Origin: Chryseolinea serpens
GTDB lineage: Bacteria; Bacteroidota; Bacteroidia; Cytophagales; Cyclobacteriaceae
Length of the DNA: 64,000 nucleotides
Reading direction: 5' to 3'
Assembly: GCF_900129725.1 (NCBI RefSeq)
Contig: NZ_FQWQ01000001.1
Span: forward strand, 3,162,001 to 3,226,000
Part shown: piece after piece, positions 20,094 to 29,469 of the stretch
Numbering within the stretch: the stretch's first letter is position 1
How the letters are laid out: each line of letters starts with the position of its first letter
Program-made: the position numbers and the translations under genes
Notes under the pieces: model-generated
Database searches by the model: none
Seen by the model: the letters and a program-made list of their open reading frames with translations, nothing else
Told to the model about the DNA's origin: nothing

Positions 20094-20870
20094 TCAATCT
20101 TTGAAATGTGAGATTTTGCCCAAAAAGTCCCTGATAATGGCGGCTGTCTGTTCGGGTCGCTCGAACATGCCCATGTGGGCTACGTCCTGAAGCAGGTGAT
20201 TTTCAGGATGTTGACACAACTTGGACTGCGTCAAAATGGTCTGCACCGGGATCCCGCCGTCCTTTTCGCCGCTAATAAATAAAGTAGGGTTTTTGAAATT
20301 TTTTAACGTTTTGAGTTGTTCAGGGCGATCACGCATGGCGATGGTGTAACTTTTCACCGCATCGGCCGTGGCCTGCATCGACAGCTTCCTCACCTGCGGG
20401 ATGGCGGGATGATCGGGCCGTGCAAAAAGCTGCGGAATAAAATTGGAGGTGAAGGGTTCGGCGCCGTGCTGGTTCACGAACTCCACCACCTTCGTGCGCG
20501 AAAATTTTTTCTCCTCCGAATCGGCATAGGCCGTAGAATGAAAGAGTCCCAACCCTGCAAAACGCACGGGATTTTTTTCGACCATCGCCAGCGCCACGTA
20601 GCCGCCCAGCGAATGGCCAATGACCACACTGTTGTGAATTTCTTTTTCCGCGCAAAAATTCAGGATTTCCACGGCCACGTCGGCTATTGAAAAGCCTGGT
20701 GGCAGTATGGGGCTCTTGCCCAATCCGGGAAGATCGGGTGTGATGACGCGGTAGGTGTCGGCCAGGCGGGGTGCGAAGTCGTTCCACACTTCCTGGTGCA
20801 TCGGGAATCCATGCAGGAGTACCACTGGTCGTCCTTGTCCACGTTCCTGGAAAAAAATTCTGCCCATCAA
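20094..20870 (-). CDS. Alpha/beta hydrolase
   Basis: A 258-residue serine hydrolase of the alpha/beta fold, substrate unknown. The oxyanion segment VVLLHGFPMHQEVW, the nucleophile elbow VIGHSLGGY (Ser87), an acid at LFISGEKDGG and the histidine in DVAHMGMFE give a full triad. A cap domain covers about 115-180. It is like the BioH/peroxidase-type hydrolases often annotated only as family members. The start lies 12 bases after the dxs stop, so it is translated from the dxs transcript; whether it has any link to isoprenoid synthesis is unknown. The second Met (20867) is an equally good start. Confidence 0.85.
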   Translation of the reverse strand: MMGRIFFQERGQGRPVVLLHGFPMHQEVWNDFAPRLADTYRVITPDLPGLGKSPILPPGFSIADVAVEILNFCAEKEIHNSVVIGHSLGGYVALAMVEKNPVRFAGLGLFHSTAYADSEEKKFSRTKVVEFVNQHGAEPFTSNFIPQLFARPDHPAIPQVRKLSMQATADAVKSYTIAMRDRPEQLKTLKNFKNPTLFISGEKDGGIPVQTILTQSKLCQHPENHLLQDVAHMGMFERPEQTAAIIRDFLGKISHFKD

Positions 20871-20882
20871 ATGTCGTGGTTG

Positions 20883-22796
20883 CTATGCGTGTTCCAACAT
20901 GCCGATCACGGCTTTTTCGATGCCATCGGGATCGAAGCCACTCTCGTGGTGGAGCTCGAATTGTTCACCGTGTTCCACGATGCGATCGGGGATGCCGAGG
21001 CGTTTCACGTCCGCGTGATAGTTGTGGTCGGCCATGAATTCGAGCACGGCACTTCCAAATCCACCCTGTACGCAGCCGTCCTCCACGGTGAGCACTTTTT
21101 TGTAGGTCGAAAATATTTCGTGGAGCATGGCCTCGTCGAGTGGTTTCACAAAGCGCATGTCATAGTGTGCCACTTCGATGTGTTGGGCGGCCAGGCGTTC
21201 GCACACTTCGACGGCGTAGTTGCCGATGTGACCGATGGTGAGGATGGCCAATTCTTCGCCGTCGCGGATCTTGCGGCCGGTGCCGATCTTGATCTCCTCC
21301 ATGGGCGTGCGCCAATGGGGCATGACGCCCTGGCCGCGAGGATAGCGTATGGAAAATGCTTTTTCGGTGCGCGGTAGCTGTGCCGTGAACATGAGGTTTC
21401 GGAGCTCGGCTTCGTTCATCGGTGCGGCCACGATCATGTTGGGCAGGCACCGGAAGTAGGCCAGGTCATAGGCGCCGTGGTGTGTTGGGCCGTCGGCTCC
21501 GGAAAATCCGGCGCGGTCCAGGAAGAAATTCACGGGAAGGTTCTGAATGCAGACGTCATGGATCACCTGATCATAGGCGCGCTGCATGAACGTGCTGTAG
21601 ATGTTGCAAAACGGGATGAGGCCTTGCGTGGCCAGACCCGCCGAGAAGGTGACGGCGTGTTGTTCGGCAATGCCCACGTCGAAGGCGCGTTCGGGCATCT
21701 CCTTCATCATGATGTTGAGGGACGAGCCCGAAGGCATGGCGGGCGTGATGCCCATGATCTTGTCGTTGGCTTTGGCCAGTTCTACGATGGTGTGGCCAAA
21801 AACGTCCTGGTATTTAGGTGCCTGGGGGACGCTGTATATTTTTTTATGGATCTCTCCGGTGATCTTGTCGAATGTTCCGGGAGCATGCCAGGTTGTGGCG
21901 TTGCCTTTTTCTGCGGGGGCATAGCCCTTTCCTTTTGTGGTGATGCAATGCAGAATTTTCGGACCCTTGATATTTTTCAGGTCGTTGAGTACAGCCACGA
22001 GGTGATTCACATCGTGACCATCCACCGGACCAAAATATCTCAGGTTGAGGGATTCAAACAGGTTGCTTTGGCTGAGGAGCGTGCCTTTGATGCCGTTCTC
22101 CACTTTGGAGACGATCTCCTGCGCGCTTTTTCCAAACATGGAGAGTTTGCCGAGCAAGTTCCAGACTTCGTCCTTCAGTTTGTTGTAGGTACGGCTGGTG
22201 GTGATGTCCGTGAGATAATCCTTCAGGGCGCCCACGTTGGGGTCGATCGCCATGCAGTTGTCGTTGAGGATAATGAGCACGTTGGTGTCGGACACGCCGG
22301 CGTGGTTGAGGCCTTCGAAGGCCATGCCGCCGGTCATGGCGCCATCGCCGATCACGGCTACGTGTTGTTTATCTTCAATTTTGAGGTATTGCGACGCTGC
22401 GGCCATGCCCAGGGCTGCCGAAATGGAGGTTGACGAATGGCCTACGCCAAAGGTGTCGTATTCGCTTTCTTTTCTTTTGGGGAAGCCGGAAAGGCCATTG
22501 TAGAGCCGGTTGGTGTGGAATTGGTCGCGGCGGCCGGTCAGGATCTTGTGGCCGTAGGCCTGGTGGCCCACATCCCAGACCAATTGGTCGTAAGGGGTAT
22601 TGAGTACGTAGTGGAGGGCCACCGTGAGCTCGACCACGCCCAGGCTGGCCCCAAAATGGCCGCCATACACGGAAACGTTGTCGATGATGAATTGGCGGAG
22701 GTCTTCGCAAAGTTGCACCAACTGCGCCTGATCCAATTTTTTGATGTCTTCCGGGCTATTTATACCGGCCAATAATTTTCCGGGGGTTATCAGCAT
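20883..22796 (-). CDS. dxs: 1-deoxy-D-xylulose-5-phosphate synthase
   Basis: First enzyme of the MEP isoprenoid pathway, condensing pyruvate and glyceraldehyde 3-phosphate with thiamine diphosphate. The 637 residues have the N-terminal thiamine-binding domain (VWDVGHQAYGHKILTGR, GHSSTSISAALG, the GDG...NDN motif starting at AVIGDGAMTGG and ending at ILNDN), the pyrimidine-binding domain (DVGIAEQHAVTFSAGLA, DRAGFSGADGPTHHG) and the C-terminal transketolase domain. Length is normal. It heads a two-gene unit with the alpha/beta hydrolase. TAACTTTG lies about 65 bases upstream on its strand as a weak promoter candidate. Confidence 0.97.
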   Translation of the reverse strand: MLITPGKLLAGINSPEDIKKLDQAQLVQLCEDLRQFIIDNVSVYGGHFGASLGVVELTVALHYVLNTPYDQLVWDVGHQAYGHKILTGRRDQFHTNRLYNGLSGFPKRKESEYDTFGVGHSSTSISAALGMAAASQYLKIEDKQHVAVIGDGAMTGGMAFEGLNHAGVSDTNVLIILNDNCMAIDPNVGALKDYLTDITTSRTYNKLKDEVWNLLGKLSMFGKSAQEIVSKVENGIKGTLLSQSNLFESLNLRYFGPVDGHDVNHLVAVLNDLKNIKGPKILHCITTKGKGYAPAEKGNATTWHAPGTFDKITGEIHKKIYSVPQAPKYQDVFGHTIVELAKANDKIMGITPAMPSGSSLNIMMKEMPERAFDVGIAEQHAVTFSAGLATQGLIPFCNIYSTFMQRAYDQVIHDVCIQNLPVNFFLDRAGFSGADGPTHHGAYDLAYFRCLPNMIVAAPMNEAELRNLMFTAQLPRTEKAFSIRYPRGQGVMPHWRTPMEEIKIGTGRKIRDGEELAILTIGHIGNYAVEVCERLAAQHIEVAHYDMRFVKPLDEAMLHEIFSTYKKVLTVEDGCVQGGFGSAVLEFMADHNYHADVKRLGIPDRIVEHGEQFELHHESGFDPDGIEKAVIGMLEHA

Positions 22797-22936
22797 AGTA
22801 TTTGTTCAAAGGACCCTAACAGTGGTACAAGCTAAGTGTTCTATCGAGCTTTTCAACGCCAAACAGGCCACAAAGTTAGTTATTTCTACCCTATCCATTT
22901 TTATTGTCGGATTTAAATAAATTTGTGCCCATTCTT

Positions 22937-23701
22937 ATGACAACACAGGAAAACTTTGAAGTAAAACTTCCCCTTTTTGAAGGTCCTTTTGACCTTTTGT
23001 TGTTCTTTATCGAGCGCGACGAGTTGGATATCTACGATATTCCCATCGCCAAGATCACAAACGATTTCCTGGACTATATCCGCCAAATGGAGGCCCTTAA
23101 TATCGAGGTGGCCAGCGAATTTATTTTGGTAGCGGCTACGCTGATGCGGATCAAGTCAAAAATGTTGTTGCCCCGCCCGCAGTTGGATGAAGCCGGCAAC
23201 GAGATCGACCCGCGCGAAGAACTGGTGAAGCACCTGTTGGAGTATAAGAAATACAAGTCGGTGATCGATACCTTCCACAAGATGGAAGAGACCGAGCTGA
23301 TGAAAGAACGCCGCGGCAACCTGATGAAGGAATTGAAGGCGTTGGCCGAGAGCACCAACGTGGAGGCCGAGTTGCAGGATGTTACGGTTTTCAAACTGAT
23401 GACCATCTTCGAAAAAGTGTTGAAGCGCTTTGATGCAGAGAAGAACAAGCCTGTTCACCAGGTGATCCAATATCCGTATACCGTTGAAGGGCAAAAGAAG
23501 TTTATCGTGGAGGAGCTTACCCGCCGTCAGCGTATGTCGTTCACGGAGTTGTTGGAGCAATATCCTACACGCATCGGTGTGATCTTTAATTTCCTGGCCA
23601 TCCTGGAGATGTTGGCGTTGCAGATCCTTACCATTCAGATCGGTGAGGGCTTTGGCAATTTCTGGATCTCGAAGGGCGAGTCGTCGGAAGCGGTGCTTTA
23701 A
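22937..23701 (+). CDS. scpA: Segregation and condensation protein A
   Basis: Kleisin subunit that bridges Smc heads and binds ScpB. The 254 residues open with the typical FEVKLPLFEGPFDLLLFFIERDELDIYDIPIAKIT and contain SEFILVAATLMRIKSKMLLPRP. A charged helical middle and a C-terminal winged-helix segment (FTELLEQYPTRIGVIFNFLAILEMLALQ) complete the kleisin layout. I chose ATG 22937 over the upstream TTG at 22904, because family conservation begins there and a TAAATTTG promoter-like element lies at 22918-22925, inside the longer version. It is divergent from dxs and no scpB is nearby. Confidence 0.95.
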   Translation: MTTQENFEVKLPLFEGPFDLLLFFIERDELDIYDIPIAKITNDFLDYIRQMEALNIEVASEFILVAATLMRIKSKMLLPRPQLDEAGNEIDPREELVKHLLEYKKYKSVIDTFHKMEETELMKERRGNLMKELKALAESTNVEAELQDVTVFKLMTIFEKVLKRFDAEKNKPVHQVIQYPYTVEGQKKFIVEELTRRQRMSFTELLEQYPTRIGVIFNFLAILEMLALQILTIQIGEGFGNFWISKGESSEAVL

Positions 23702-24085
23702 TTTTTCTTTTGCTGACATTCTTATCGCACGTAGCCAATCCGGCCCCGTGCATTTCCTGTCGTTTTTAAGTTACCGTATTTGCGGCCTGCTTTCACGGAG
23801 CAACAGGCATTCCATTCCCGGCCAGGGATAGAAGTGGAAAGCCCGAAGTGCGTGGGTGTGCGCGTGGACGGACTTGGAACGGATAGCCCGGCCCTGAGGC
23901 TTCCGAAGGGGGCCGCCAAAATTTGTTTTACTTCGAAAAGACTTAGCAGGGAAGTGTCAAATGCATTGAACCGCCCTCCTTCGCTAAAGCTTCGGCGGGC
24001 AAGCAAAGTCAACGCAAAGAAATAGAGAGGGCGCAAGTGCACAAAGTCGAAGCGCTTCTTGCCGCTTGCTTCATTTCAGCGTCCA
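23702..24085. other. Intergenic region between scpA and the creatininase-like gene
   Basis: A 384-base gap between convergent genes. Besides the Flavo-1-like element it contains a small inverted repeat near 23971-24000 (CCGCC...CTTCGCTAAAGCTTCGG...GGCGG), a form often seen in bacterial spacer DNA. I find no convincing coding sequence; the short open frames on both strands lack family resemblance. Confidence 0.6.
23819..23896. ncRNA. Flavo-1-like structured repeat
   Basis: Two conserved-looking blocks face each other: CCAGGGATAGAAGTGGAAAGCCCG and, after a variable middle, GGACTTGGAACGGATAGCCCGG. The outer ends (CAGGG near 23823-23827 and CCCTG at 23892-23896) can pair. The GATAGnAGTGGAAA...GCGGATAGC layout is what I remember of the Flavo-1 RNA/repeat family of Bacteroidota intergenic regions. 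Function is unknown. The family call rests on memory, not on a covariance search. Confidence 0.45.
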
Positions 24086-24847
24086 CTAGGCGTACAGATC
24101 GGTGCGATCTACTTTGGCCACTTCGATAAAAAACCTGGCGATTTTTTCGGTGACGGCTTTGAAATAGGTGGCTCCTTTTTCTGGTGTGGCCTTGCGGGGA
24201 TCGCCCACACCGGTGTCTTTGGTCACTTGCAGCCATTTGCGTTCGGCCCATGCCCAACCTTCGCGCATCGCCGAGATGCGGAATTTTTTTGCTGCGCCGT
24301 CGCCGGCGGTGGAGAGGGGCGTCACCAATTCGGGCCGGAGGTGCATGATCATGCTGGTTTCCATTTCGCCGGCGTGGTCGTCTTTGTTTTCGAAGAATTC
24401 TTTTTGATCCAAGGCCTGGTACCAATTGCAGGAGCACAAGAACATGTCGGGAAAGACCAGTCCCAATTCGCGGATCATGGTCTTGAAGTCGTTGCCACCG
24501 TGACTGTTGAGGATGACCAGTTTGAAGATGCCCTGGCGATTCAGCACGGTGATGATATCGCGCAACACGGCGAACTGTGTGCTGGGGTTCATGTTGATGT
24601 CGAGCTTCACGTCGAACTGGCCCGTGTTCACGCCAAAGGGAATGGTGGGGAGCACGATCACGCGCGATCCGCTTTCCCAGGCAATGCGTGCTGCTTCTGC
24701 CGAGACCTGATCGGCTTCGATGATATCCGTGCCATAAGGCAAATGATAGTTGTGGGCCTCACACGCTCCCCAGGGCAGCACGGCTACTTCGAAACCTGTT
24801 TCGTTGATTGTTTTCCAATTGTTCTCGGCAAGGATATAGGGACGCAT
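24086..24847 (-). CDS. Creatininase-family amidohydrolase
   Basis: A 253-residue protein of the creatininase/MftE-like fold, metal-dependent cyclic amide hydrolases. The metal site is visible: GACEAHNYHLPYGTD (Glu, His, Asp), NSHGGN (His) and DDHAGEMETS (Glu). Substrate is not predictable; bacterial members act in creatinine, riboflavin/F420-type or peptide-cofactor pathways. ATG 24847 (MRPYILAENNW) is preferred to the upstream ATG at 24886 because conservation begins there. It stands alone between an intergenic repeat and the transglycosylase. Confidence 0.85.
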   Translation of the reverse strand: MRPYILAENNWKTINETGFEVAVLPWGACEAHNYHLPYGTDIIEADQVSAEAARIAWESGSRVIVLPTIPFGVNTGQFDVKLDINMNPSTQFAVLRDIITVLNRQGIFKLVILNSHGGNDFKTMIRELGLVFPDMFLCSCNWYQALDQKEFFENKDDHAGEMETSMIMHLRPELVTPLSTAGDGAAKKFRISAMREGWAWAERKWLQVTKDTGVGDPRKATPEKGATYFKAVTEKIARFFIEVAKVDRTDLYA

Positions 24848-24973
24848 AGCATTTTTTTTTACGACAGCGAAGGTAAAGAAAAGCATGGTCTCACCCCATC
24901 CAAATCCTGACCGCAGGTGTAAAAAGCTCTGCTCCCAAAATGGTTTGAAGGGGCAAGTTGGCGGCGCGATCCG

Positions 24974-25915
24974 TTATGCCGGCAGGGCGATCCGGTAATG
25001 TTCGCCGCGCTTCACCGTGAGGCGATCTTCGCGCAGCCAGGGATTGTGGCGCTTCAACAATTTATAGTTAGTGCCCTGTGCCTTGGCAAAGGAGACGAGG
25101 TCTTTTATAGATTCCGTCACTTCAATATATTTCAATGGTTCTTCCTGGTACAAGTGAGACGGATCGATCTTGAAGCCGTAGCGCAGCGGATGTTCGGCAA
25201 TTTCTTTGATGGCCAGGATCCGAAACACATAGCGGGAGGTTTCGTCGTTGAGGTACAGATCGTAGTACGATTTTTCCTGTTGATCTTCCAAAGCCCGTTC
25301 CATGCCCCCCATGCCGCGGTTGTAGGAAGCTGCCACCATGGTCCAGCTTCCAAACTTTTGATAGGCCTTCTTCAAATATTTGCATGCTGCCTCGGTGGCT
25401 TTCAAGGGATCATAGCGCTCATCCACTTCGTCGGTGATCTCGAGGTTCAGTTCCTTGCCGGAAGTTTTGAGGATCTGCCAATAGCCGACGGCATCGCGGG
25501 GCGACACCACGTTCAACAAATTGCTTTCGATGAGGGGGAGATATTTAAAGTCCTGCGGGATGCCATGCTTCTCCAGGATCTCTTGCATTTGCGGGAGCCA
25601 GCGGTTGGCGCGCTTGATGAGAAAAATGGTGTTGCTGTGCAGGTAGCAATTGATCTGCAATTCCTTATCGAGTCGCTCGTGGACATCGGGAATCGTGAGG
25701 GGCACGGTCTCGCCGGCAAAGGTCATTTCGGTGGGCACATCGAACGACACGGCGGGCAGACGCTGCTGATCCGATTCTTCGTACGGAATTTCGTACACGC
25801 CCTCGTCGGAGATGGCGTGCTCGGCGGTTCGGGTGGACACTTCGTTATAGGTGATGTATCCAAAAAGAATAATCAAACAACCGATTGACAGAAAGTTGGA
25901 GAGGTTCATTTTCAT
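24974..25915 (-). CDS. Membrane-anchored lytic transglycosylase (SLT/GH23)
   Basis: Cleaves peptidoglycan glycan strands to 1,6-anhydro products. The 313 residues begin with a membrane anchor or uncleaved signal (FLSIGCLIILFGYITYN) and carry an MltD-like SLT domain at about 115-255: LIESNLLN with catalytic Glu130, AVGYWQILKTSGK, YDPLKATEAACKYLKKAY and ASYNRGMGGM. A short C-terminal stretch (YKLLKRHNPWL, LTVKRGEHYRIALP) looks like one LysM-like half repeat. The PBP1A at the window start makes the opposite reaction. It is followed by the DUF5686 gene's 3' end on the same strand, 127 bases apart. Confidence 0.88.
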   Translation of the reverse strand: MKMNLSNFLSIGCLIILFGYITYNEVSTRTAEHAISDEGVYEIPYEESDQQRLPAVSFDVPTEMTFAGETVPLTIPDVHERLDKELQINCYLHSNTIFLIKRANRWLPQMQEILEKHGIPQDFKYLPLIESNLLNVVSPRDAVGYWQILKTSGKELNLEITDEVDERYDPLKATEAACKYLKKAYQKFGSWTMVAASYNRGMGGMERALEDQQEKSYYDLYLNDETSRYVFRILAIKEIAEHPLRYGFKIDPSHLYQEEPLKYIEVTESIKDLVSFAKAQGTNYKLLKRHNPWLREDRLTVKRGEHYRIALPA

Positions 25916-26042
25916 CGCTGCACGTTACGGGGGCCCAGAATTGGAGACCAAGATACTGATCAAACGCAATACCCCCCATACAATGTTCGACCGAAACCAT
26001 CACGCACATGCCTTTCACCCTATTTTTCGACGAATCTCCGGG

Positions 26043-28778
26043 CTACTGATCCGAGAATGACCCCATGAAGTTGGATGTGATGCCGATCCGGATTCCATAG
26101 TCGAGGTATTTCCCGTCCTGAAATGCTGCTGCTGCCTCCAACCGGAAAATGCGTAAAATGCCATCGATGGAATAGCCCACTTCGGTGTAGTTCTTGGACG
26201 TGGGGGTGGCCAGGTAATTTACAAACACGTTTTCACGGATGCCGGCCAATCGCACCAGCGGAATATTGGTGACGAGAAATTTCCGGAATTGATAATGCAG
26301 GTTGCCCGCAAAATATTTGTCGGCCGTGCTGAAGCGATAGTAATCGAGCAACCGGAAGCTGCCCACCGGGTCGCTGGTGATGAACGGTGTTTGGTTTCCG
26401 AGGAAATGTTTGTAGTCCATGAAATACATCTTGTCGGTGCTCAGGAATGTGCCGGCGCGCAAGGCGATGTCGGTTGTGCCGCGTGCCCCGACTTTAAACC
26501 GGTGTTTGAATCCTAATTCGATTTGATCATAGCTCACATCGCTTCCCAGCACGTTATCGAATGCGCGCCGGTAGTCCAGCATGAAGGAGGGTGACGAGAA
26601 GGCTATCTCCGATTTGTGTCCGTTCCGGATGTTGTACTTTATCCAGGGGCGGGCCACAAGCCCTACGGAACCGATGAAGGCCTGGTGTTCCGGGAAGGAC
26701 GTGTCGGCCAGTTCATCGTTCACGGGCTGGTTTGGGGTGTAGCCTTCGATTTTTTCGCGATCGACCCATTTATAATTGGTATTGTTGAAAAGTTCGCGCC
26801 GGTTCATCCACGACCAGGTGGTGTTCACGGTGAAGTATTCATTGAGGTGGCGGGTATAGTTCACGTCTACATATTCGCGCTCATAGATCTTCATGAGATT
26901 TTTTTCCAGCAGCAATGTGGTAAAATCGTTGATGATGGGCAGGATGGGCTCGTCGCGGTTGTATTGTTGGATGTAACGTCCGCCCTGTACGTCGAGCTTG
27001 TATTTTTTATTTCGAAGCCCAAACGTGAGGTTGCCGGAAGCCACTTTGCGCGAAAAAGCGTAGCGGAAGGCTGGCGTGATGGTGAGGCGCGTTTTGTTCG
27101 TATCCTGCAGCACGGTGCCATAGGAGACTTTGTAGACCAGGTTCCATCCCTCCACCGTATTGAAACCCGGCATGGGAAAATGAATTTTGAAATTCGAATG
27201 TTTGGAGACTTTATAGCTATCACCAATCAAAAGATCCCACGGTTGAAATCCCTTGTGTTTTGATTCCTTCAACGTGTCGCCCTCTGCTTTCTTGCGCTCC
27301 ACCACGGCCATGCTGTCCATCTTGTGGTAGCCCTTCACTTCCTGTTCGGTCAAGGGTACAGGTCGCACCTCTGACCAATAGGTGGAGTCTTTTTTATAAG
27401 CCATGCTATCCACTTTAAACGTGACGTCCGACAGCACTTCGGGTTGTTTCTCTTGTTTGGCTTCGGCTTTCTCGTAGTCCTTAAGCATGCTGTTCAGTTC
27501 CTTGCGGGTGATCTCTTTGCCGGACGCCAGGCGTTCTTGCAGTTGTTTGGATTGTTCCTCCGCCTCCTTGGCTTTTTTGGCGCTCTTACTCAGCTTCTGG
27601 TTGGCAGCCTGGTTTGCGGCGGCTTTGCTTTTCTGCGCGGCCAGGGCTTTCTGCTGTACCTTCTTTGCCTCTTCTTTGTCTACTTTCTCGTCTACCACCT
27701 CCATCTTGTCGGTCTCCACGTACAGTTCGGGGTTCATTTTGATCTTGTAGTTGCTTACCGTAGCCAGGTAGTTGTATTCAAATTCAAAACCAAAGATCTT
27801 TCCCGAAACCATAAAGCGGTGTGATACGGGAAGCCATGCTTTATCCTCGATGGGCGCATACACGGCTTTGATGTTTACGTCGATGCCCAACTTTACCGTG
27901 TGGATGTCCATGCTGTGGATGCTCCACCAGTTTTCCACAATGTTCAGCGTGCCATCGATCACATTGTCGCCTTTGGAGCGGGGGATGACCTTGATGATGC
28001 TCACTTCATAGTCCCGGTCCTTAAAGGTGCCCAGGTATTCGAAGCGATAATAGGAAAAGGCTTTTGGCGAGAGCGGGCTGATCGTCTCGGCGATTTCCGG
28101 TTCGTAGAAGCTTCCAAAAATATATTGGTTTGGAGACGTGTTGTTGCTGTTGCCGTCGCTGCGGATGGAGATGACTTTCTCCTCGAATTTCTTTGGACGG
28201 GTATATTTTATATCGCTTACCGATTCGGTCACATATGCGTCGCCCTTCTTGATGCCTTCCTTCGCCAGGGCGCGCTTGGCCAGCCAGGGATAGTCCTTGA
28301 GCACGCCCGTGCCTTTGATGTATACGCGTGCTGAGTATGTATCGATCTCCTGTGTATGATACTTCGCTTTTGCGATGGCCTTGCGCATGATGGTGTAGGC
28401 CGGGTCTTCATCGCCACCCTTCACGACGACGGATTCCAGCAGGGTGGCCTGATCTTTCAAGGTGACGTTCACTTCAAGGAAGTCGTCGCGGACCTCGACT
28501 TGTTTCACCACCGACTCGTGGCTCAGGTATTGAAAGCTCACGTCGTATTTTCCGGGCGAGAGTGTGATCTCGTAGAGACCATTCACGTTGGTGGTCGTGC
28601 CGCTTCCGGTTTGTTTTACGAAAATAGTGGCGTAGGGCAGCGGATCGCCTTTGTCGTCCTTTACCTGGCCGCGGAGGCCTCCGAGTCCAAAGGCGTTGAC
28701 GATGCAAAAAAGAAATAAACAGAAAAATAAAAGCGTTCCCCGGATGGAGAACCTGTAGGGTAACGTTGGAACACGCAT
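26043..28778 (-). CDS. DUF5686 outer-membrane protein with carboxypeptidase-regulatory-like N-terminus
   Basis: A 911-residue surface protein. After a signal sequence (LLFFCLFLFCIVNAFG) there is a carboxypeptidase-D regulatory-like beta domain (LRGQVKDDKGDPLPYATIFVKQ, NGLYEITLSPGKYDVSFQYL, about 33-115), the usual cap on TonB-type outer-membrane proteins. The DUF5686 region follows, with a C-terminal series of amphipathic barrel strands. Between about residues 365 and 450 sits a highly charged Ala/Lys/Glu coiled-coil insertion (KEEAKKVQQKALAAQKSK) that interrupts the barrel-like part. Role unknown. The start codon is 22 bases from the nadD stop, so it follows nadD in the same direction. Confidence 0.85.
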   Translation of the reverse strand: MRVPTLPYRFSIRGTLLFFCLFLFCIVNAFGLGGLRGQVKDDKGDPLPYATIFVKQTGSGTTTNVNGLYEITLSPGKYDVSFQYLSHESVVKQVEVRDDFLEVNVTLKDQATLLESVVVKGGDEDPAYTIMRKAIAKAKYHTQEIDTYSARVYIKGTGVLKDYPWLAKRALAKEGIKKGDAYVTESVSDIKYTRPKKFEEKVISIRSDGNSNNTSPNQYIFGSFYEPEIAETISPLSPKAFSYYRFEYLGTFKDRDYEVSIIKVIPRSKGDNVIDGTLNIVENWWSIHSMDIHTVKLGIDVNIKAVYAPIEDKAWLPVSHRFMVSGKIFGFEFEYNYLATVSNYKIKMNPELYVETDKMEVVDEKVDKEEAKKVQQKALAAQKSKAAANQAANQKLSKSAKKAKEAEEQSKQLQERLASGKEITRKELNSMLKDYEKAEAKQEKQPEVLSDVTFKVDSMAYKKDSTYWSEVRPVPLTEQEVKGYHKMDSMAVVERKKAEGDTLKESKHKGFQPWDLLIGDSYKVSKHSNFKIHFPMPGFNTVEGWNLVYKVSYGTVLQDTNKTRLTITPAFRYAFSRKVASGNLTFGLRNKKYKLDVQGGRYIQQYNRDEPILPIINDFTTLLLEKNLMKIYEREYVDVNYTRHLNEYFTVNTTWSWMNRRELFNNTNYKWVDREKIEGYTPNQPVNDELADTSFPEHQAFIGSVGLVARPWIKYNIRNGHKSEIAFSSPSFMLDYRRAFDNVLGSDVSYDQIELGFKHRFKVGARGTTDIALRAGTFLSTDKMYFMDYKHFLGNQTPFITSDPVGSFRLLDYYRFSTADKYFAGNLHYQFRKFLVTNIPLVRLAGIRENVFVNYLATPTSKNYTEVGYSIDGILRIFRLEAAAAFQDGKYLDYGIRIGITSNFMGSFSDQ

Positions 28779-28799
28779 AGCACCGGTTTCGTGATGTGA

Positions 28800-29387
28800 T
28801 TAGTCTTGATAAAATCCCTTTACCCTGATCATCTCCTCCACCGCATCGGGAACAAGGTAACGCACAGATTGTTTTTTTCTGATGCAGTTCCGGATAAAAG
28901 TTGCCGAAATGTCGAGGGTTGGGGCGTCAATCATGGTAACGTTAGGATGCGTCCGGAGTTCTGAAAGTTGCGTGTGGGGTCGCGGATAAACGTATAAACC
29001 GTAATAATCCAGGATCTGCTGATAATTTTTCCACCGCGTGAAGCTCTCCAGGTTGTCTTCGCCCAGGATGATGCGGAATTCTTTGTCGGGGTGCTTCTCT
29101 TTCAGGTGTACCAGCGTGTGGATGGTGTAGCTGGGTTTTGGCAGGTGGAATTCCACATCGGACGCTTCCAGTTTGTAGTTGTCAAAAATGGCAGCGCGGA
29201 CCATATCATAGCGATCGAATTCGTGGAGCAATCCCTTGGCGGGTTTGAGTGGGTTTTGGGGTGACACCACGAACCATACTTTCTTGAGATCGCTGGTTTC
29301 TGCCATCAGGTTGGCGATGATGAGGTGGCCCATATGGATAGGGTTGAAGGAGCCGAAGAAAAGTCCGATCTTCTGGGTGGCGCTCAT
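28800..29387 (-). CDS. nadD: Nicotinate-nucleotide adenylyltransferase
   Basis: Converts nicotinate mononucleotide to deamido-NAD. The 195 residues have the nucleotidyltransferase signature GLFFGSFNPIHMGHL and the C-terminal ISATFIRN motif. ATG 29387 (MSATQKIGLFF) is clearly the start; the longer frame upstream runs through the gmk 3' region and lacks family sequence. It lies 82 bases after gmk on the same strand, in the sigma-anti-sigma-gmk-nadD row. Confidence 0.95.
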   Translation of the reverse strand: MSATQKIGLFFGSFNPIHMGHLIIANLMAETSDLKKVWFVVSPQNPLKPAKGLLHEFDRYDMVRAAIFDNYKLEASDVEFHLPKPSYTIHTLVHLKEKHPDKEFRIILGEDNLESFTRWKNYQQILDYYGLYVYPRPHTQLSELRTHPNVTMIDAPTLDISATFIRNCIRKKQSVRYLVPDAVEEMIRVKGFYQD

Positions 29388-29469
29388 ATGGGTTGACCTT
29401 CCGGTTAAGGGAAAATTTTGGTATGGGAAGGATGTCTGTAAAATTAGTGCCTTTTGCAGGATGTGCAAA

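Noticed and set aside
21477-22433. 318-codon frame antisense to dxs
   Set aside because: dxs is unmistakable on the minus strand; the opposite frame is rich in His, Val and Gly as expected of a shadow.
23780-24025. Short open frames over the Flavo-1-like element
   Set aside because: The paired, repeat-like sequence explains this stretch better than a protein.
24059-24910. 283-codon frame antisense to the creatininase-like gene
   Set aside because: The minus-strand protein has complete metal-binding motifs, so this is a shadow.
24998-25888. 296-codon frame antisense to the lytic transglycosylase
   Set aside because: No family pattern, and the SLT motifs on the minus strand are intact.
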